Positions 35,897-45,434 are shown, counted from the first letter of the stretch. The stretch is DNA of 64,000 nt from RUG695 sp050943135 (GCA_050943135.1 JBMNOP010000008.1:62001-126000); one strand, 5' to 3'. Notes: generated by a model not told the origin, from the letters alone. A program made the numbers and translations.

Positions 35897-37051
35897 GTGA
35901 CGAAGAGTATAAAATTCGGGATCATCGGCGGCGGCCTGATGGGGCGCGAGTTTGCCAGCGCCGCGGCCCGTTGGTGTCATCTGCTCGACCTGGACATTCG
36001 GCCGGAACTTGTTGCCGTCTGCGACACGAACCCCGCGATTCACACGTGGTACACCGACAACTTCCCGACGGTCCGCAAAACAACCGCCGACTACCGTGAA
36101 CTTCTGGCGACGGACAAAATCGACGCGATCTACTGCGCGGTTCCGCACAACCTGCACGCCGAGATTTACTCGGCGGTCATTCGTGCGGGGAAACACCTGA
36201 TGGGGGAAAAACCGTTCGGTATCGACAAGGCGGCCAACGACAAGATCATGGCGGCGATTGCCGAAAACCCGGACGTGATGGTCCGTTGCAGTTCCGAGTT
36301 CCCCTTTTATCCGGCGGCCCAGGTCATCGGCAAGATGATCGAATCGGGCGAGTTCGGCCGGATCATCGAGGTCGAAACCGGGTTCCTTCACTCGAGCGAC
36401 CTCGACCCCAACAAACCGATCAACTGGAAACGGATGATTGAGTTCAACGGCGAATACGGTTGCATGGGCGACCTCGGTATCCACGCCTGTCACATCCCGT
36501 TCCGTGCCGGTTGGTATCCGAAGAACGTCCGGGCGATTTTGCGCAAACTCGTTACCGAACGGCCCGACGGCAAAGGGAGCAAGGTGCCGTGCAAAACCTG
36601 GGATAACGCCACACTCTTCTGCGAAACCGCCGACCCCTCGACGCCCAACGACATCTTCCCGCTGACGGTCAAGACGTTCCGCATCGCCCCCGGCGAGAAA
36701 AACACCTGGACCGTGCGGATCCTCGGCACTGAAAAATCGGCCTTCTTCTCGACGAAAAACCCACGCCGTCTCGAGATCCTCGAATACAGCGGGGGGGCCC
36801 GCCAGAATTGGGAACAGATCGATACGGGTTACGACACCGCCTTCAAGACGATCACCGGCGGCATCTTCGAATTCGGGTTCCCCGACGCCATTTTGCAGAT
36901 GTGGGCGTCGTTCCTCTATGAAATCGACCACGGTACGCCGAAAGCGCGTTTCGCCGGGTGCGTGACCCCCGACGAGGCCGCCGCCAGCCACCGCCTATTT
37001 ACCGCCGCGCTCGAGTCGCAGAAGACCGGTGCGACGATTCCCCTCGACTGA
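35897..37051 (+). CDS. Gfo/Idh/MocA family oxidoreductase (cytosolic)
   Basis: A 384-residue NAD(P)-dependent sugar or inositol dehydrogenase-like protein. The Rossmann motif is FGIIGGGLMGREFA, followed by AVPHNLHAEIYSAVIRAGKH and the EKPFG motif (here GEKPFGIDKAAND) whose Lys is usually catalytic. The C-terminal domain includes GCMGDLGIHACHIPF, with the DxxxH pair typical of active members. It has no signal peptide. It begins 2 nt after the isomerase stop, so the two are translationally linked; a Tat-exported paralogue follows 66 nt later. Confidence 0.93.
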   Translation: MTKSIKFGIIGGGLMGREFASAAARWCHLLDLDIRPELVAVCDTNPAIHTWYTDNFPTVRKTTADYRELLATDKIDAIYCAVPHNLHAEIYSAVIRAGKHLMGEKPFGIDKAANDKIMAAIAENPDVMVRCSSEFPFYPAAQVIGKMIESGEFGRIIEVETGFLHSSDLDPNKPINWKRMIEFNGEYGCMGDLGIHACHIPFRAGWYPKNVRAILRKLVTERPDGKGSKVPCKTWDNATLFCETADPSTPNDIFPLTVKTFRIAPGEKNTWTVRILGTEKSAFFSTKNPRRLEILEYSGGARQNWEQIDTGYDTAFKTITGGIFEFGFPDAILQMWASFLYEIDHGTPKARFAGCVTPDEAAASHRLFTAALESQKTGATIPLD

Positions 37052-37117
37052 AACCAGCCGTAACGGGCTGATACGTACATCGGACATGTTTCGTGATATA
37101 GAATTTGGAGTAATACC

Positions 37118-38332
37118 ATGAGTAACCTTTCACGTCGTTCTTTCTTGACCCGGACCGCCATGGGCGCCGGTATGTTGGCCGCCGGCGGTGCGCTGGCCGC
37201 CCAGGAAAAACCGATCGCCGGCTTTGACCAAACCGAAACCGATATTGATGAAAGTTCCGTATGGGAACCGAAGTCCGACCGTAAGATTCGGGTCGGGATC
37301 GTCGGTTACGGCCTTTGCCATTTTGGCGCCGCATTTGGTTTTCAGGATCACCCGAACGTCGAGGTCGTCGCGGTCAGCGACCTGTTCCCGGATCGTTGTG
37401 CCGGGCTGGCCGCGGACTGCCGTTGCGAAAAGACGTATGAATCGCTCGAAGAGCTGATCAAGGACGATTCGATCGAAGCCGTCTTTGTGGCAACCGACGC
37501 ACCGAGTCACCCCGACCACTGCATCAAGGTCCTCGAGAGCGGTAAACATGTCGCCTGTGCGGTTCCCGCCGTATGGGGAGACCTCGATGCGGCCTACAAG
37601 CTTTACGAAACGGTCAAGAAGAACGCCGGCCTGAACTATATGATGTTCGAGACGAGTACCTACCACGATGCCGTCTATGCCACGCGCCAGCTCTACAATG
37701 CCGGTATCCTTGGCAACATGATTTACTCCGAGGGGGAATATTATCATCATTTTCCGGAAAACCTCCCCGGATATCGCGGCTGGCGCGACGGGCTTCCACC
37801 GCAATGGTATCCGACCCACTCGAACGCGTATTACGTTTGCGCCACAGGCGGTCACAGTTTCACCGAAGTTTCGTGTTACGGTTATAAGAGCCGGTACCCG
37901 CATTTCCAGGCCGAGAACAACCCATACGGCAACCCGTTCGGTACCGAAGTGGCGCTGATGCGTACCAGCGAGGGGGGTATGGCGCGCATGGCGGTCAGTT
38001 GGGATACCCCGGGCTGGGGCGGCGAGGTCGGACGCAACCGTGCCGAAAAGGGGAGCTTCTGGAATCGTTTCGAGCCGGTCGACGCCACTGTTGCCGAAGC
38101 CGCTTCGAAGATCAACATCAAAAAGCCGGCCCTTCCGCCGACCCTCGCTCCGGGTTCGCACGGCGGTTCGCACGGGTATCTGTGCAACGAGTTCGTCGAA
38201 TCGATCCTCGAAAACCGCAAGCCGCTGGTCGATATCGCCTGGGCACTCAACATGACCGTCGCCGGGATCATCTCTCACCAGTCGGCGCTGAAAGACGGTG
38301 AAAAGCTCGCCATTCCGCAATTCGAATTTTGA
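37118..38332 (+). CDS. Tat-exported Gfo/Idh/MocA family oxidoreductase
   Basis: A 404-residue protein with a twin-arginine signal MSNLSRRSFLTRTAMGAGML ending near GALAAQ. The Rossmann fold starts IRVGIVGYGLCHFGAAFG and continues with VFVATDAPSHPDHCIKVL. The usual EKP motif is replaced by CAVPAVWGDL, so the normal catalytic Lys of the family is missing. The C-terminal domain contains HSFTEVSCYG and SHGYLCNEFV. Tat export suits a protein that must bind its nucleotide cofactor in the cytoplasm. It may act on sugars in the periplasm or serve a binding role. It is the last gene of the operon. Confidence 0.92.
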   Translation: MSNLSRRSFLTRTAMGAGMLAAGGALAAQEKPIAGFDQTETDIDESSVWEPKSDRKIRVGIVGYGLCHFGAAFGFQDHPNVEVVAVSDLFPDRCAGLAADCRCEKTYESLEELIKDDSIEAVFVATDAPSHPDHCIKVLESGKHVACAVPAVWGDLDAAYKLYETVKKNAGLNYMMFETSTYHDAVYATRQLYNAGILGNMIYSEGEYYHHFPENLPGYRGWRDGLPPQWYPTHSNAYYVCATGGHSFTEVSCYGYKSRYPHFQAENNPYGNPFGTEVALMRTSEGGMARMAVSWDTPGWGGEVGRNRAEKGSFWNRFEPVDATVAEAASKINIKKPALPPTLAPGSHGGSHGYLCNEFVESILENRKPLVDIAWALNMTVAGIISHQSALKDGEKLAIPQFEF

Positions 38333-38368
38333 AGTTGAGTTCGGTGCAATCGGGTCTGAAAACAAACA

Positions 38369-38394
38369 AGCCGCTTCCTGTGAGGGAGGCGGCT
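38369..38394 (+). terminator. Terminator-like hairpin after the sugar operon
   Basis: AGCCGCTTCC and GGGAGGCGGCT-type arms (38369-38378 and 38384-38394) with a short loop lie 37 nt after the last operon gene. The T-rich stretch GTTTGTTTCTC follows only after several bases, so it is a moderate terminator candidate. Confidence 0.55.
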
Positions 38395-38676
38395 CCGTGA
38401 AGAGGGTTTGTTTCTCTAGATTTTGATAACAATGTCCGAATCACGCGGGGTTCCGTGACTTCGTCGCGGGATCCTTGCGCCGTTGGGCGTGATCGGACTT
38501 ACCGGAAAGGCACCCGGCGTAGGCCCCCGGTATGGGGAACTCTTAATTTCCGACAACGGCATATCCTTCTCGAAAGGCGGTGTGCCGCTGTCCGTCGCGC
38601 CGCCCTAGCCGCCCCTTGGTTCGATCCGGGCTTTGCGGGCGGCGCGGGCGTTGTCCGACGGCTTTGCTCCTTTGGT
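38395..38676. other. Intergenic sequence between convergent genes
   Basis: This stretch separates the sugar operon (plus) and pgm (minus). It is GC-rich. A GGTTCGATCC motif at 38618-38627 looks like a tRNA T-loop, but no tRNA can be folded around it. I see no gene and no convincing pgm terminator. Confidence 0.4.
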
Positions 38677-40317
38677 TTACTCTTTGAGCGCGGCGTTGAC
38701 AAGCCGTTGGGCTTCGGCGAGAATTTGGTCCAGGTGTTCGGCGCCGCGGAACGATTCGGCGTAGACTTTGTAAATGTTTTCCGTTCCGCTCGGTCGGGCG
38801 GCAAACCAGCCGTTTTCGGTGACGACCTTGATCCCGCCGATCGGTGCGTCGTTTCCCGGCGCTCGGGTCAGGATTGCGGTAATCGGTTCACCGGCAAGCG
38901 TCTTTTCGGTGACCTTGTCGGGGGTCAGTCGGGTGAACGCTTCTTTCATTTCCAGCGTGGCGGGGGTATCGACCCGCACATAGACGGGGGAACCGTACTT
39001 TTCGGTGAGTGCTTGATAGTGAATGCCCGGATCTTTCCCGGTTCTGGCAAGGATTTCGGCGGCCAAGAGCCCCAAGATCAGGCCGTCTTTATCGGTGGTC
39101 CAGACACTGCCATCGAATCGGAGGAAACTCGCGCCGGCACTCTCTTCCCCGCCGAAGACGAGCGACCCGTGGAACAGGCCCGGCACGAACCATTTGAATC
39201 CGACCGGCATCTCGACAAGATTGCGCCCGGCCGCCGCGGTGACCCGGTCGATCATTCCGCTTGAAACGAGGGTTTTGCCGATCCCGGCTTCTTTCGACCA
39301 TCGGGTGCGCGTGGCGACCAAGTAATCGACGGCGACCGCCAGGAAATGGTTCGGGTTCATCAGCCCGACCGAAGGCACGACGATTCCGTGCCGGTCCGCG
39401 TCGGGGTCGTTAGCGAACGCGATATCGAACCGATCTTTCAGGGCGATGAGCCGTTTCATCGCCCAGGGGCTTGAACAGTCCATGCGGATCTTTCCGTCTC
39501 GGTCACAGGTCATGAACGAGAATGTCGGGTCGATCGTGTCGTTGACCACGGTCAAATCGAGCCCGTACCGTTCGGCGATCGGTTTCCAGTAATGAACCGC
39601 CGCGCCGCCGAGCGGATCGACCCCGATTTTGATTCCGGCACGGCGAATCACCTCGAAATCGATGATGTTTTCCAGGTCGGCGATGTAATCTTCGGCGAAA
39701 TCGAACGCGGTCAGGTTTGTACGGGTTGCCATCTCCGACGTGTCGGCTGTTTTCACTTCCCTACAACCGTTTTCGAGAATCTCGTTGGCCCGCTTTTCGA
39801 TGCGATCGGTGATATCGAGATCGGCACTTCCGCCGTTCGACGTATTGTACTTGATCCCGCCGTCGGACGGCGGGTTGTGCGACGGGGTGATGATCAGTCC
39901 GTCGGCGAGCGTTTCCCGGTCCCGGTTCCAGGTCAGGATGGCCCTCGAAACGGCCGGGGTCGGGGTGATCCCGTTGTCCTGCTGATAGTGAACCGGAATG
40001 TTGTTTCCTGCCAATACCGAGAGCGCGGTCGCATGGGCGACCTCGGAAACCGCGTGGGTATCCCGCCCGAGAAAGAGGGGGCCGGTATACCCTGCGCTCT
40101 GCCGATACTCGGCAACCGCCTGGGTGATCGCCAGGATATGGGACTCGGTGAACGTTGCGGTAAACGGGGTTCCCCGATGCCCGCCGGTTCCGAACCGGAC
40201 CCGTTGCGCCTTATCGGTCGAGTCGGGTTTCTTTTCGAAATAATCGCGCCGCAGTTGTTCCGGATCGATCAGAATCTCTTTCGGTGCCGACTTTCCCGCC
40301 AGCTCGCTTATCGCCAT
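38677..40317 (-). CDS. pgm: Phosphoglucomutase (alpha-D-glucose phosphate-specific)
   Basis: A 546-residue phosphohexomutase interconverting glucose-1-phosphate and glucose-6-phosphate, linking glycogen, cell-envelope sugar nucleotides and glycolysis. The catalytic phosphoserine is Ser146 in TPSHNPPSDGG. The Mg-binding loop DPDADRHGI, the sugar-specificity GGEESAGASF and the phosphate-binding RPSGTENIYKVYAE are intact. Length and order match the E. coli Pgm type rather than the shorter PgcA type. It is transcribed alone on the minus strand, divergent from the AsmA-like gene. Confidence 0.97.
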   Translation of the reverse strand: MAISELAGKSAPKEILIDPEQLRRDYFEKKPDSTDKAQRVRFGTGGHRGTPFTATFTESHILAITQAVAEYRQSAGYTGPLFLGRDTHAVSEVAHATALSVLAGNNIPVHYQQDNGITPTPAVSRAILTWNRDRETLADGLIITPSHNPPSDGGIKYNTSNGGSADLDITDRIEKRANEILENGCREVKTADTSEMATRTNLTAFDFAEDYIADLENIIDFEVIRRAGIKIGVDPLGGAAVHYWKPIAERYGLDLTVVNDTIDPTFSFMTCDRDGKIRMDCSSPWAMKRLIALKDRFDIAFANDPDADRHGIVVPSVGLMNPNHFLAVAVDYLVATRTRWSKEAGIGKTLVSSGMIDRVTAAAGRNLVEMPVGFKWFVPGLFHGSLVFGGEESAGASFLRFDGSVWTTDKDGLILGLLAAEILARTGKDPGIHYQALTEKYGSPVYVRVDTPATLEMKEAFTRLTPDKVTEKTLAGEPITAILTRAPGNDAPIGGIKVVTENGWFAARPSGTENIYKVYAESFRGAEHLDQILAEAQRLVNAALKE

Positions 40318-40356
40318 TTTCGTGTTCCCTTTGTTCCTTTTTCCATGTATTAGATA

Positions 40357-40386
40357 TTGACCTCGCGGGCCGGATTTTGGTATGAT
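40357..40386 (+). promoter_or_regulatory. Promoter of the AsmA-like gene
   Basis: TTGACC (40357-40362), an 18-bp spacer and TATGAT (40381-40386) lie in the divergent gap with pgm, about 105 nt before the TTG start at 40497. Confidence 0.68.
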
Positions 40387-40496
40387 CCCCCGTCATTTCC
40401 ATCACCATTATTTTACGCACGGCCGGGGAATTTAGCAAGGGGACGGTGCGTTTGTGCCCGTCTTGTGGCATTCCAAAGTAAAAACAGGGTTATTCG

Positions 40497-43400
40497 TTGA
40501 GTAAAAAGAAGAAGTCTTCCCGAATCGGACGGTTGATCGTCTGGCTGGTTCCGGTGCTCTGCGTGGTAGCTCTGCTTGCCTACAAGAAAGACGACATTCT
40601 CCGCCGGTTCATCCGCCAGGAACTCGCGGCCCGATTCCCGGAATACCGAATCGAGGTCGCCTCGGTACGTATGGTCGAGTCGAAAGGGGTGATTCTCCAC
40701 GATCTGCAGGTCACGATCCCGGAGTCGGGCGGCGGCGAATACCCCTTCCTTAAAGCGGACGAGGTAAAGGTGCAGGTGCCCCTTTCGATTACCGCGCTGC
40801 TACGGAACAAGATCGTGCCGGAACGAATCACGATTACCCGGCCGCTCTTCGTGTTGAGTCACCAGACCCTCCGCACGTTCAGCCGAATTCAGACGAGCCA
40901 AACCGAAGAAGCGATCTATGTTCCGATCGACATTCGTGGCGGGAGCATCGAGGTTACCCTTCCCGCGAAAAACGGTCGGGACGGTTCCGGCAGTATGGTC
41001 TATTCCGGAATCGACGCGTCGATTCTTCCCCCCGACCGGACGGTCCGACCCACACCTTCGGCATCTTCGGGCGGATACCCCTCGCTTTCCCTTTCCGAAA
41101 GCGCCGCCCCGGCCGATTCCGGAAACCGCCAATTCCCACAATCCGCCGAGAGCCGGTGGCGTATCAGCGGAACCTGCGAAAACCCGTATGTCAAAGCCGT
41201 CGTCTTCCAGGGGAGCGCCGAACCCGATTTTTCGTTCATCACCATTACCGGAAAAGTCGATGCGCTGGAGATCGGAAAGAACCTTGTCTCTCCGTTCCTC
41301 GACCTTTCGGCCATCAGCAAAACGGTCCAGGCGTTTCAGGGGCGTTCCTCGTTCGAATTCACCGTCGAATGGAGTGCGGAAACCGGGTTCCGGCATCGTG
41401 TCGACGGCAACCTCTTTCAGGGGAGTTTTACGACCCCTTACCTGAACCATCCCGTTTCGGATCTTTTCGCGCACTATCATTTCGATACCGAGCACGCGGT
41501 GATCGACCGACTGACCGCGCGGAGCGGACCGGCAACGATTCTTGTCGAATACGAGCGAGACGGACCGAATCGCGCCTGGCAGATGCGCGCGCAACTCGAG
41601 GAACTGCCGATCGATCAGACAATCTTCGAACTGTTACCCGAGGGTGCGGGGCAGGAACAATTGGGCAGGATGGCCGACCTGACCTTTTCCGGGGTTGCGA
41701 AAATCAATCTTCGGTTACACGGGGAAGGGGGAAAGATCGCGTTTCCGGTCTTGTCCGCGAGATGCAAAGACCTGGCGCTTTCGCACCAGGTCTTTCCTTT
41801 TAAACCCGACCCGCTCAACGGTTTTCTTCAGTTGGAAGAGTCGGGCCGACTCCGGTTCCTTTTCAACACGGAAGGGGAAACTCGGCGACTGACCCTTTCA
41901 GGCGAATACCGTGACATTGCCGACAAGAAGGGGGTTGTACGACTTGAAGCTGCGCGCCTGCCGATCGATGCGCGGCTTATCGACGCCGTACCGGAAGATT
42001 ATCGGGACGTGATCACGTCGCTTCATCCGGGCGGTTATCTCGGCGCCGAAATCATTTATACACAAAACGGGGAAGAGCCCGACAACCTGCGAATGAACCT
42101 GGCGCTCGACGAGGCTTCGATCGAATACGACCTCTTCCCGCTTCCCGTGTCCGGGATCACCGGGCAGGTGACCTGCGAGAACGGCCGATGGCAGTTCACC
42201 GATCTGGCGGGGAAAAGCGGTGCGACACAATTCCGTGCCAACGGCACGGCGGGCACTTTCGGGGAAACGAGCCAATTTTCGATCGACATACACGCCGACC
42301 GCTTCCCGCTCGGCGAAGAGTTTCGTGACGCGCTGATCGATCCGCAGCAACGGGATTTGGTCGAAAAACTCCATCTGCGCGGCGCGGTCGACGCCGACAT
42401 TCGGATCACCTACCTGGCCGACGAGGACCGGCTCCACCTCGAGGTTGACGGAGAATCCCGACCCGACGAAACCTCGATACAGCCGGAACCTTTCCCCTAC
42501 GAACTGACCGACCTGGAAGGGAAAGTCAGGTACCGGGACGGAGAACTGACGATCGACGAGTTCCGTGGCAAGAACGGCGCGGCGGCGGTTACTGCCGCAA
42601 TCTCTTCCCGGTTCGAGGACGACGGAGGTTACACGGTACGTGCCATCCCGTTTACCATCGACCAGCTCCAGGTCGACCATCGGTTACAGAGTGCCCTACC
42701 ACCGAAGCTTTTCCCGCTGTTCGACGAATTGGCGTTGAGCGGCTCGTTTAACGCTTCGGGCGCCATCCAATGGCATGCGGCCGACGCCGACGCGCCGATC
42801 GAAGTGGCCTGGGATACCGACCTGATCCTGTTTCGTAACGCCCTGGAATGCGGCAAACCGATTACCGACATTTGCGGGAAAACCGCTCTTTACGGCACCG
42901 CCCGCGACGATCGGGTGGTCGTCTATGCCGTTCCGGACATCGACTCCCTTTTCATTGACGGCGTTCAGGTTTCGCAGGTCAGCGGTCCGATCTACTTTGA
43001 CGGCGCCGACGTGCTGATCGGCACCGCGGTTCCTCCGGCCCGCAGTCTGCCTCTTTTTCGTGACCCACTTTTGCTCGACCTGACCTGTCCTGCGTCTGAC
43101 GGCAGGTTCGAAGAGAGAATCTCTCACGCAACCGTTCCCGGCCGCCCGATCACCGGCACGATGTTTCACGGCGGCGCGACCCTCAGCGGGGTGATCACGC
43201 CTCTCCCCTCACAGACATACAAGCTTGAATTCCGTCTGCAAGACGGTAACCTCGACGAGGCGGTCCGCGACATCAGCGAGCAGGCGACCTCGCTTCCCGG
43301 TAAACTTTCGCTGTTCGCCAACGTACAAGGGGAAGGGAAGAACTGGGACACCGCCAAGGGGAGCGGCGGCCTGGCGATCAAGGATGCCTCGCTTTACCGA

Positions 43401-43796
43401 CTCCCCCTCATGATTCAGATACTCCGCTCGCTGAGCATCAACGAGAAGGAGAGTACGGGGTTCGACACGACTTTTGTCGATTTCCAGATTTACGGGAACC
43501 GGCTGAAACTCGAACGTGTTTTGCTTGAGGGGGCTTCGATGACCCTTTTCGGGGACGGCTGGCTGATGATGGAAGGGGACGAACCGAAGCTTGACATCAA
43601 GCTCAGTTCGCGTCTGGGACAGGTCCGCGACCGAATTCCGCTCGTCTCGGATGTTCTCGGAAGCGCGGGGGATCAAATCGCGCAAATCAAGGTCGAAGGT
43701 CCCCTTTCCGACGCACAAATCCGACGTGACAACTTCCCCGGCATCAAGAAGGCCGTTTGGTCCATTTTCCCCGAGACGGGGAAGAGGCCAAGATAA
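40497..43796 (+). CDS. AsmA/TamB-like envelope protein
   Basis: A 1099-residue protein with one N-terminal membrane anchor (residues 11-29, RLIVWLVPVLCVVALLA) and no catalytic motif. The body is beta-rich with repeated blocks of the type SIEVTLPAK, RFLFNTEGETRRLTLSGEY and GAAAVTAAISS. The C-terminal GNLDEAVRDISEQATSLPGKL, LRSLSINEKESTGFDTTFVDF and LDIKLSSRLGQVRDRIPLVS match the AsmA C-terminal / DUF3971 type. Such proteins form elongated periplasmic lipid-transfer bridges. The start is TTG (40497), giving a short Lys-rich cytoplasmic tail; no upstream ATG is in frame. The assignment is by architecture and confidence is moderate. Confidence 0.8.
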   Translation: MSKKKKSSRIGRLIVWLVPVLCVVALLAYKKDDILRRFIRQELAARFPEYRIEVASVRMVESKGVILHDLQVTIPESGGGEYPFLKADEVKVQVPLSITALLRNKIVPERITITRPLFVLSHQTLRTFSRIQTSQTEEAIYVPIDIRGGSIEVTLPAKNGRDGSGSMVYSGIDASILPPDRTVRPTPSASSGGYPSLSLSESAAPADSGNRQFPQSAESRWRISGTCENPYVKAVVFQGSAEPDFSFITITGKVDALEIGKNLVSPFLDLSAISKTVQAFQGRSSFEFTVEWSAETGFRHRVDGNLFQGSFTTPYLNHPVSDLFAHYHFDTEHAVIDRLTARSGPATILVEYERDGPNRAWQMRAQLEELPIDQTIFELLPEGAGQEQLGRMADLTFSGVAKINLRLHGEGGKIAFPVLSARCKDLALSHQVFPFKPDPLNGFLQLEESGRLRFLFNTEGETRRLTLSGEYRDIADKKGVVRLEAARLPIDARLIDAVPEDYRDVITSLHPGGYLGAEIIYTQNGEEPDNLRMNLALDEASIEYDLFPLPVSGITGQVTCENGRWQFTDLAGKSGATQFRANGTAGTFGETSQFSIDIHADRFPLGEEFRDALIDPQQRDLVEKLHLRGAVDADIRITYLADEDRLHLEVDGESRPDETSIQPEPFPYELTDLEGKVRYRDGELTIDEFRGKNGAAAVTAAISSRFEDDGGYTVRAIPFTIDQLQVDHRLQSALPPKLFPLFDELALSGSFNASGAIQWHAADADAPIEVAWDTDLILFRNALECGKPITDICGKTALYGTARDDRVVVYAVPDIDSLFIDGVQVSQVSGPIYFDGADVLIGTAVPPARSLPLFRDPLLLDLTCPASDGRFEERISHATVPGRPITGTMFHGGATLSGVITPLPSQTYKLEFRLQDGNLDEAVRDISEQATSLPGKLSLFANVQGEGKNWDTAKGSGGLAIKDASLYRLPLMIQILRSLSINEKESTGFDTTFVDFQIYGNRLKLERVLLEGASMTLFGDGWLMMEGDEPKLDIKLSSRLGQVRDRIPLVSDVLGSAGDQIAQIKVEGPLSDAQIRRDNFPGIKKAVWSIFPETGKRPR

Positions 43797-43859
43797 CGTC
43801 CAAGCCGGTGGCAGGGAACAGAGGACTAACGAAGAGCTTGGCCGAGGCGATTCGCTAAG

Positions 43860-43889
43860 AACAGCGGGTTAGGGGCAGAACCTGCTGTT
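43860..43889. terminator. Intergenic hairpin between convergent genes
   Basis: An 11-bp stem, AACAGCGGGTT (43860-43870) and AACCTGCTGTT (43879-43889), with one wobble pair and an 8-nt loop, lies 64 nt after the AsmA-like gene. There is no T-run, but it sits beside a second dyad and could act as a structural end for either convergent transcript. Confidence 0.45.
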
Positions 43890-43896
43890 CATCCTC

Positions 43897-43922
43897 GATT
43901 TATCCCCCGCGGGGGATAAATC
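43897..43922. repeat. Perfect 26-bp palindrome
   Basis: GATTTATCCCCCG (43897-43909) and CGGGGGATAAATC (43910-43922) form a perfect 13+13 bp dyad without a spacer, in the gap between the convergent AsmA-like and lysozyme-fusion genes. Confidence 0.9.
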
Positions 43923-44009
43923 AAGGGCAAGATGTTCTACGAGACAACCTCGTTTGTCGCTCGGGAAAACGTGACCGCCACATCCTTTGAGGCCCGTCAT
44001 TTTCCGCCT

Positions 44010-45434
44010 TCAGGCATAATACCTGTCGTAGAATATCTGACCGAAGGAGGCGCGCCTGATCTTTGCGGCCTCGCTTTGATCGGCGGGGCGCTCGTACATC
44101 GTCAGGACGGCGTCGGAGGCTTCGCGGACCGAGGTGGCGGTGGTAAGAATCTGCATCAGCGCTGTATAGCCGCCGAGTTCCTGCCAAAGGTAATCGAGCT
44201 GCATCTCGAGATCCCCGATCGATTTTCCCCTCGCCTGAGCGAAGTTCAGAAGCGCCTGTTTCCGACTCCAGAAAGTCCATTGAGCCAGCCCGTACCCCGC
44301 GGCATCGTATACAAAGTTGGTATACGAACCGTCGTCGACGGCGGCGGTATAGACTTCGTCGGACATTCCGAGCGATCTTTCGTAGCTGTTCTGAAGGTTG
44401 TTCGAACGCAGACCCGATTCCGCGTACAGGTTCCCCATCATTCCGGCCGCCCCGTAAGCGTTCCCCAGGTTCTCGTAGAGGAAATTCCAGATCATCTCTT
44501 CCGAAGAGATTTCTTCTTCCTCTTCTTCCTCTTGCCCGTCGTCGATCGGGATCGGATCTTGGAGCGGCGGGTTGTATTCCACCGAAATGTTCTTGAAGGT
44601 CGCGACCCCGTTGGTGGCGTAGAAACCGACCATCCCGCCGGAAACGCTCGCGTCGCTCATGGCGATCAGCGGTTGGTTCCCGACCCCGAACGCGACCTGG
44701 CCTTCGACAACCTGCCCCCAAATCGTGTAGGTTTGGGAATGGTCGAACGAGTAGGTCGCGGTTGTCAGGAGAGTCATGGACTCGCCGGGGGCGACATGGT
44801 ACAGGTAAACTTTATCCGCCTGGATTTCGAAATAATAGCGCGCTCCGCTCTCCTGTACCGCCAGTTCGAGACCCGCCTGGATCGGCGACAAGGCGTCGGG
44901 CGCCCGAAAATCGGCCGTGACGCGGAGATTGTCGGCAAAGACGTAATCGCAGGTTGCTTCTAAGATGCCGCTTCTCGCGTCGAGCGTCAGTATGCCATTG
45001 ACGGCGGAAATTCCGGAAAGCCTATCGCCGAAAAGGAGCCAGCCGGAAATATCGGAAGGGTAAATCTCGTACGACTTGGTCTCTTCGGGGAGCTGGTCGG
45101 CGGTTTTGAACCAATAGCCCGAAAGGAGCGCAAAGTCGCCCGGACCGATGAACCCGTCTCCGTCAAGATCGCAGGCGGGATTCCAATCTTCGCTACCGTC
45201 GACGGCAAGCCAGGCACCGCTCATGTAAGAGAGTTCGGCCGGCCCGATAAACCCGTCGCCGCCGATATCAATCGTGGAACTGATGTAGACGTCACCGATC
45301 GCGTAACCGCTCGGCCCGGCGGTCGGCTCGGGCGAAGCGACCGCTTCGCTTGCGGCGGTAGACTCCGCCCCGGCCCAGACGGCCAAAAGTTGGCGTTCTT
45401 CCAACGCCTCAAATCCGAGAGTCTGTTTTTTCAT
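44010..45434 (-). CDS. Surface protein fusing LEPR-like signal, dockerin-like repeats, LamG-like and phage-tail-lysozyme domains
   Basis: A 474-residue modular protein. Residues 1-18 (MKKQTLGFEALEERQLLA) match the LEPR-XLL-type N-terminal motif of planctomycete exported proteins. Residues 55-110 are two dockerin/EF-hand-like calcium repeats (DIGGDGFIGPAEL, DLDGDGFIGPGDF). About 125-315 is a concanavalin-like laminin-G type sandwich (FKNISVEYNPP at its end). A poly-Glu linker follows, and about 340-474 is a phage tail lysozyme-type domain (MMGNLYAESGL, AGYGLAQWTF) with the expected catalytic Glu. The start at 45434 is preceded by GGGGGTG. It has its own promoter and is monocistronic. A peptidoglycan-cleaving surface enzyme is inferred. 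Confidence 0.85.
   Translation of the reverse strand: MKKQTLGFEALEERQLLAVWAGAESTAASEAVASPEPTAGPSGYAIGDVYISSTIDIGGDGFIGPAELSYMSGAWLAVDGSEDWNPACDLDGDGFIGPGDFALLSGYWFKTADQLPEETKSYEIYPSDISGWLLFGDRLSGISAVNGILTLDARSGILEATCDYVFADNLRVTADFRAPDALSPIQAGLELAVQESGARYYFEIQADKVYLYHVAPGESMTLLTTATYSFDHSQTYTIWGQVVEGQVAFGVGNQPLIAMSDASVSGGMVGFYATNGVATFKNISVEYNPPLQDPIPIDDGQEEEEEEEISSEEMIWNFLYENLGNAYGAAGMMGNLYAESGLRSNNLQNSYERSLGMSDEVYTAAVDDGSYTNFVYDAAGYGLAQWTFWSRKQALLNFAQARGKSIGDLEMQLDYLWQELGGYTALMQILTTATSVREASDAVLTMYERPADQSEAAKIRRASFGQIFYDRYYA

Noticed and set aside
38605..38645. tRNA-like T-loop (GGTTCGATCC)
   Set aside because: The flanking bases do not give a 5-bp T stem, acceptor stem or anticodon arm on either strand.
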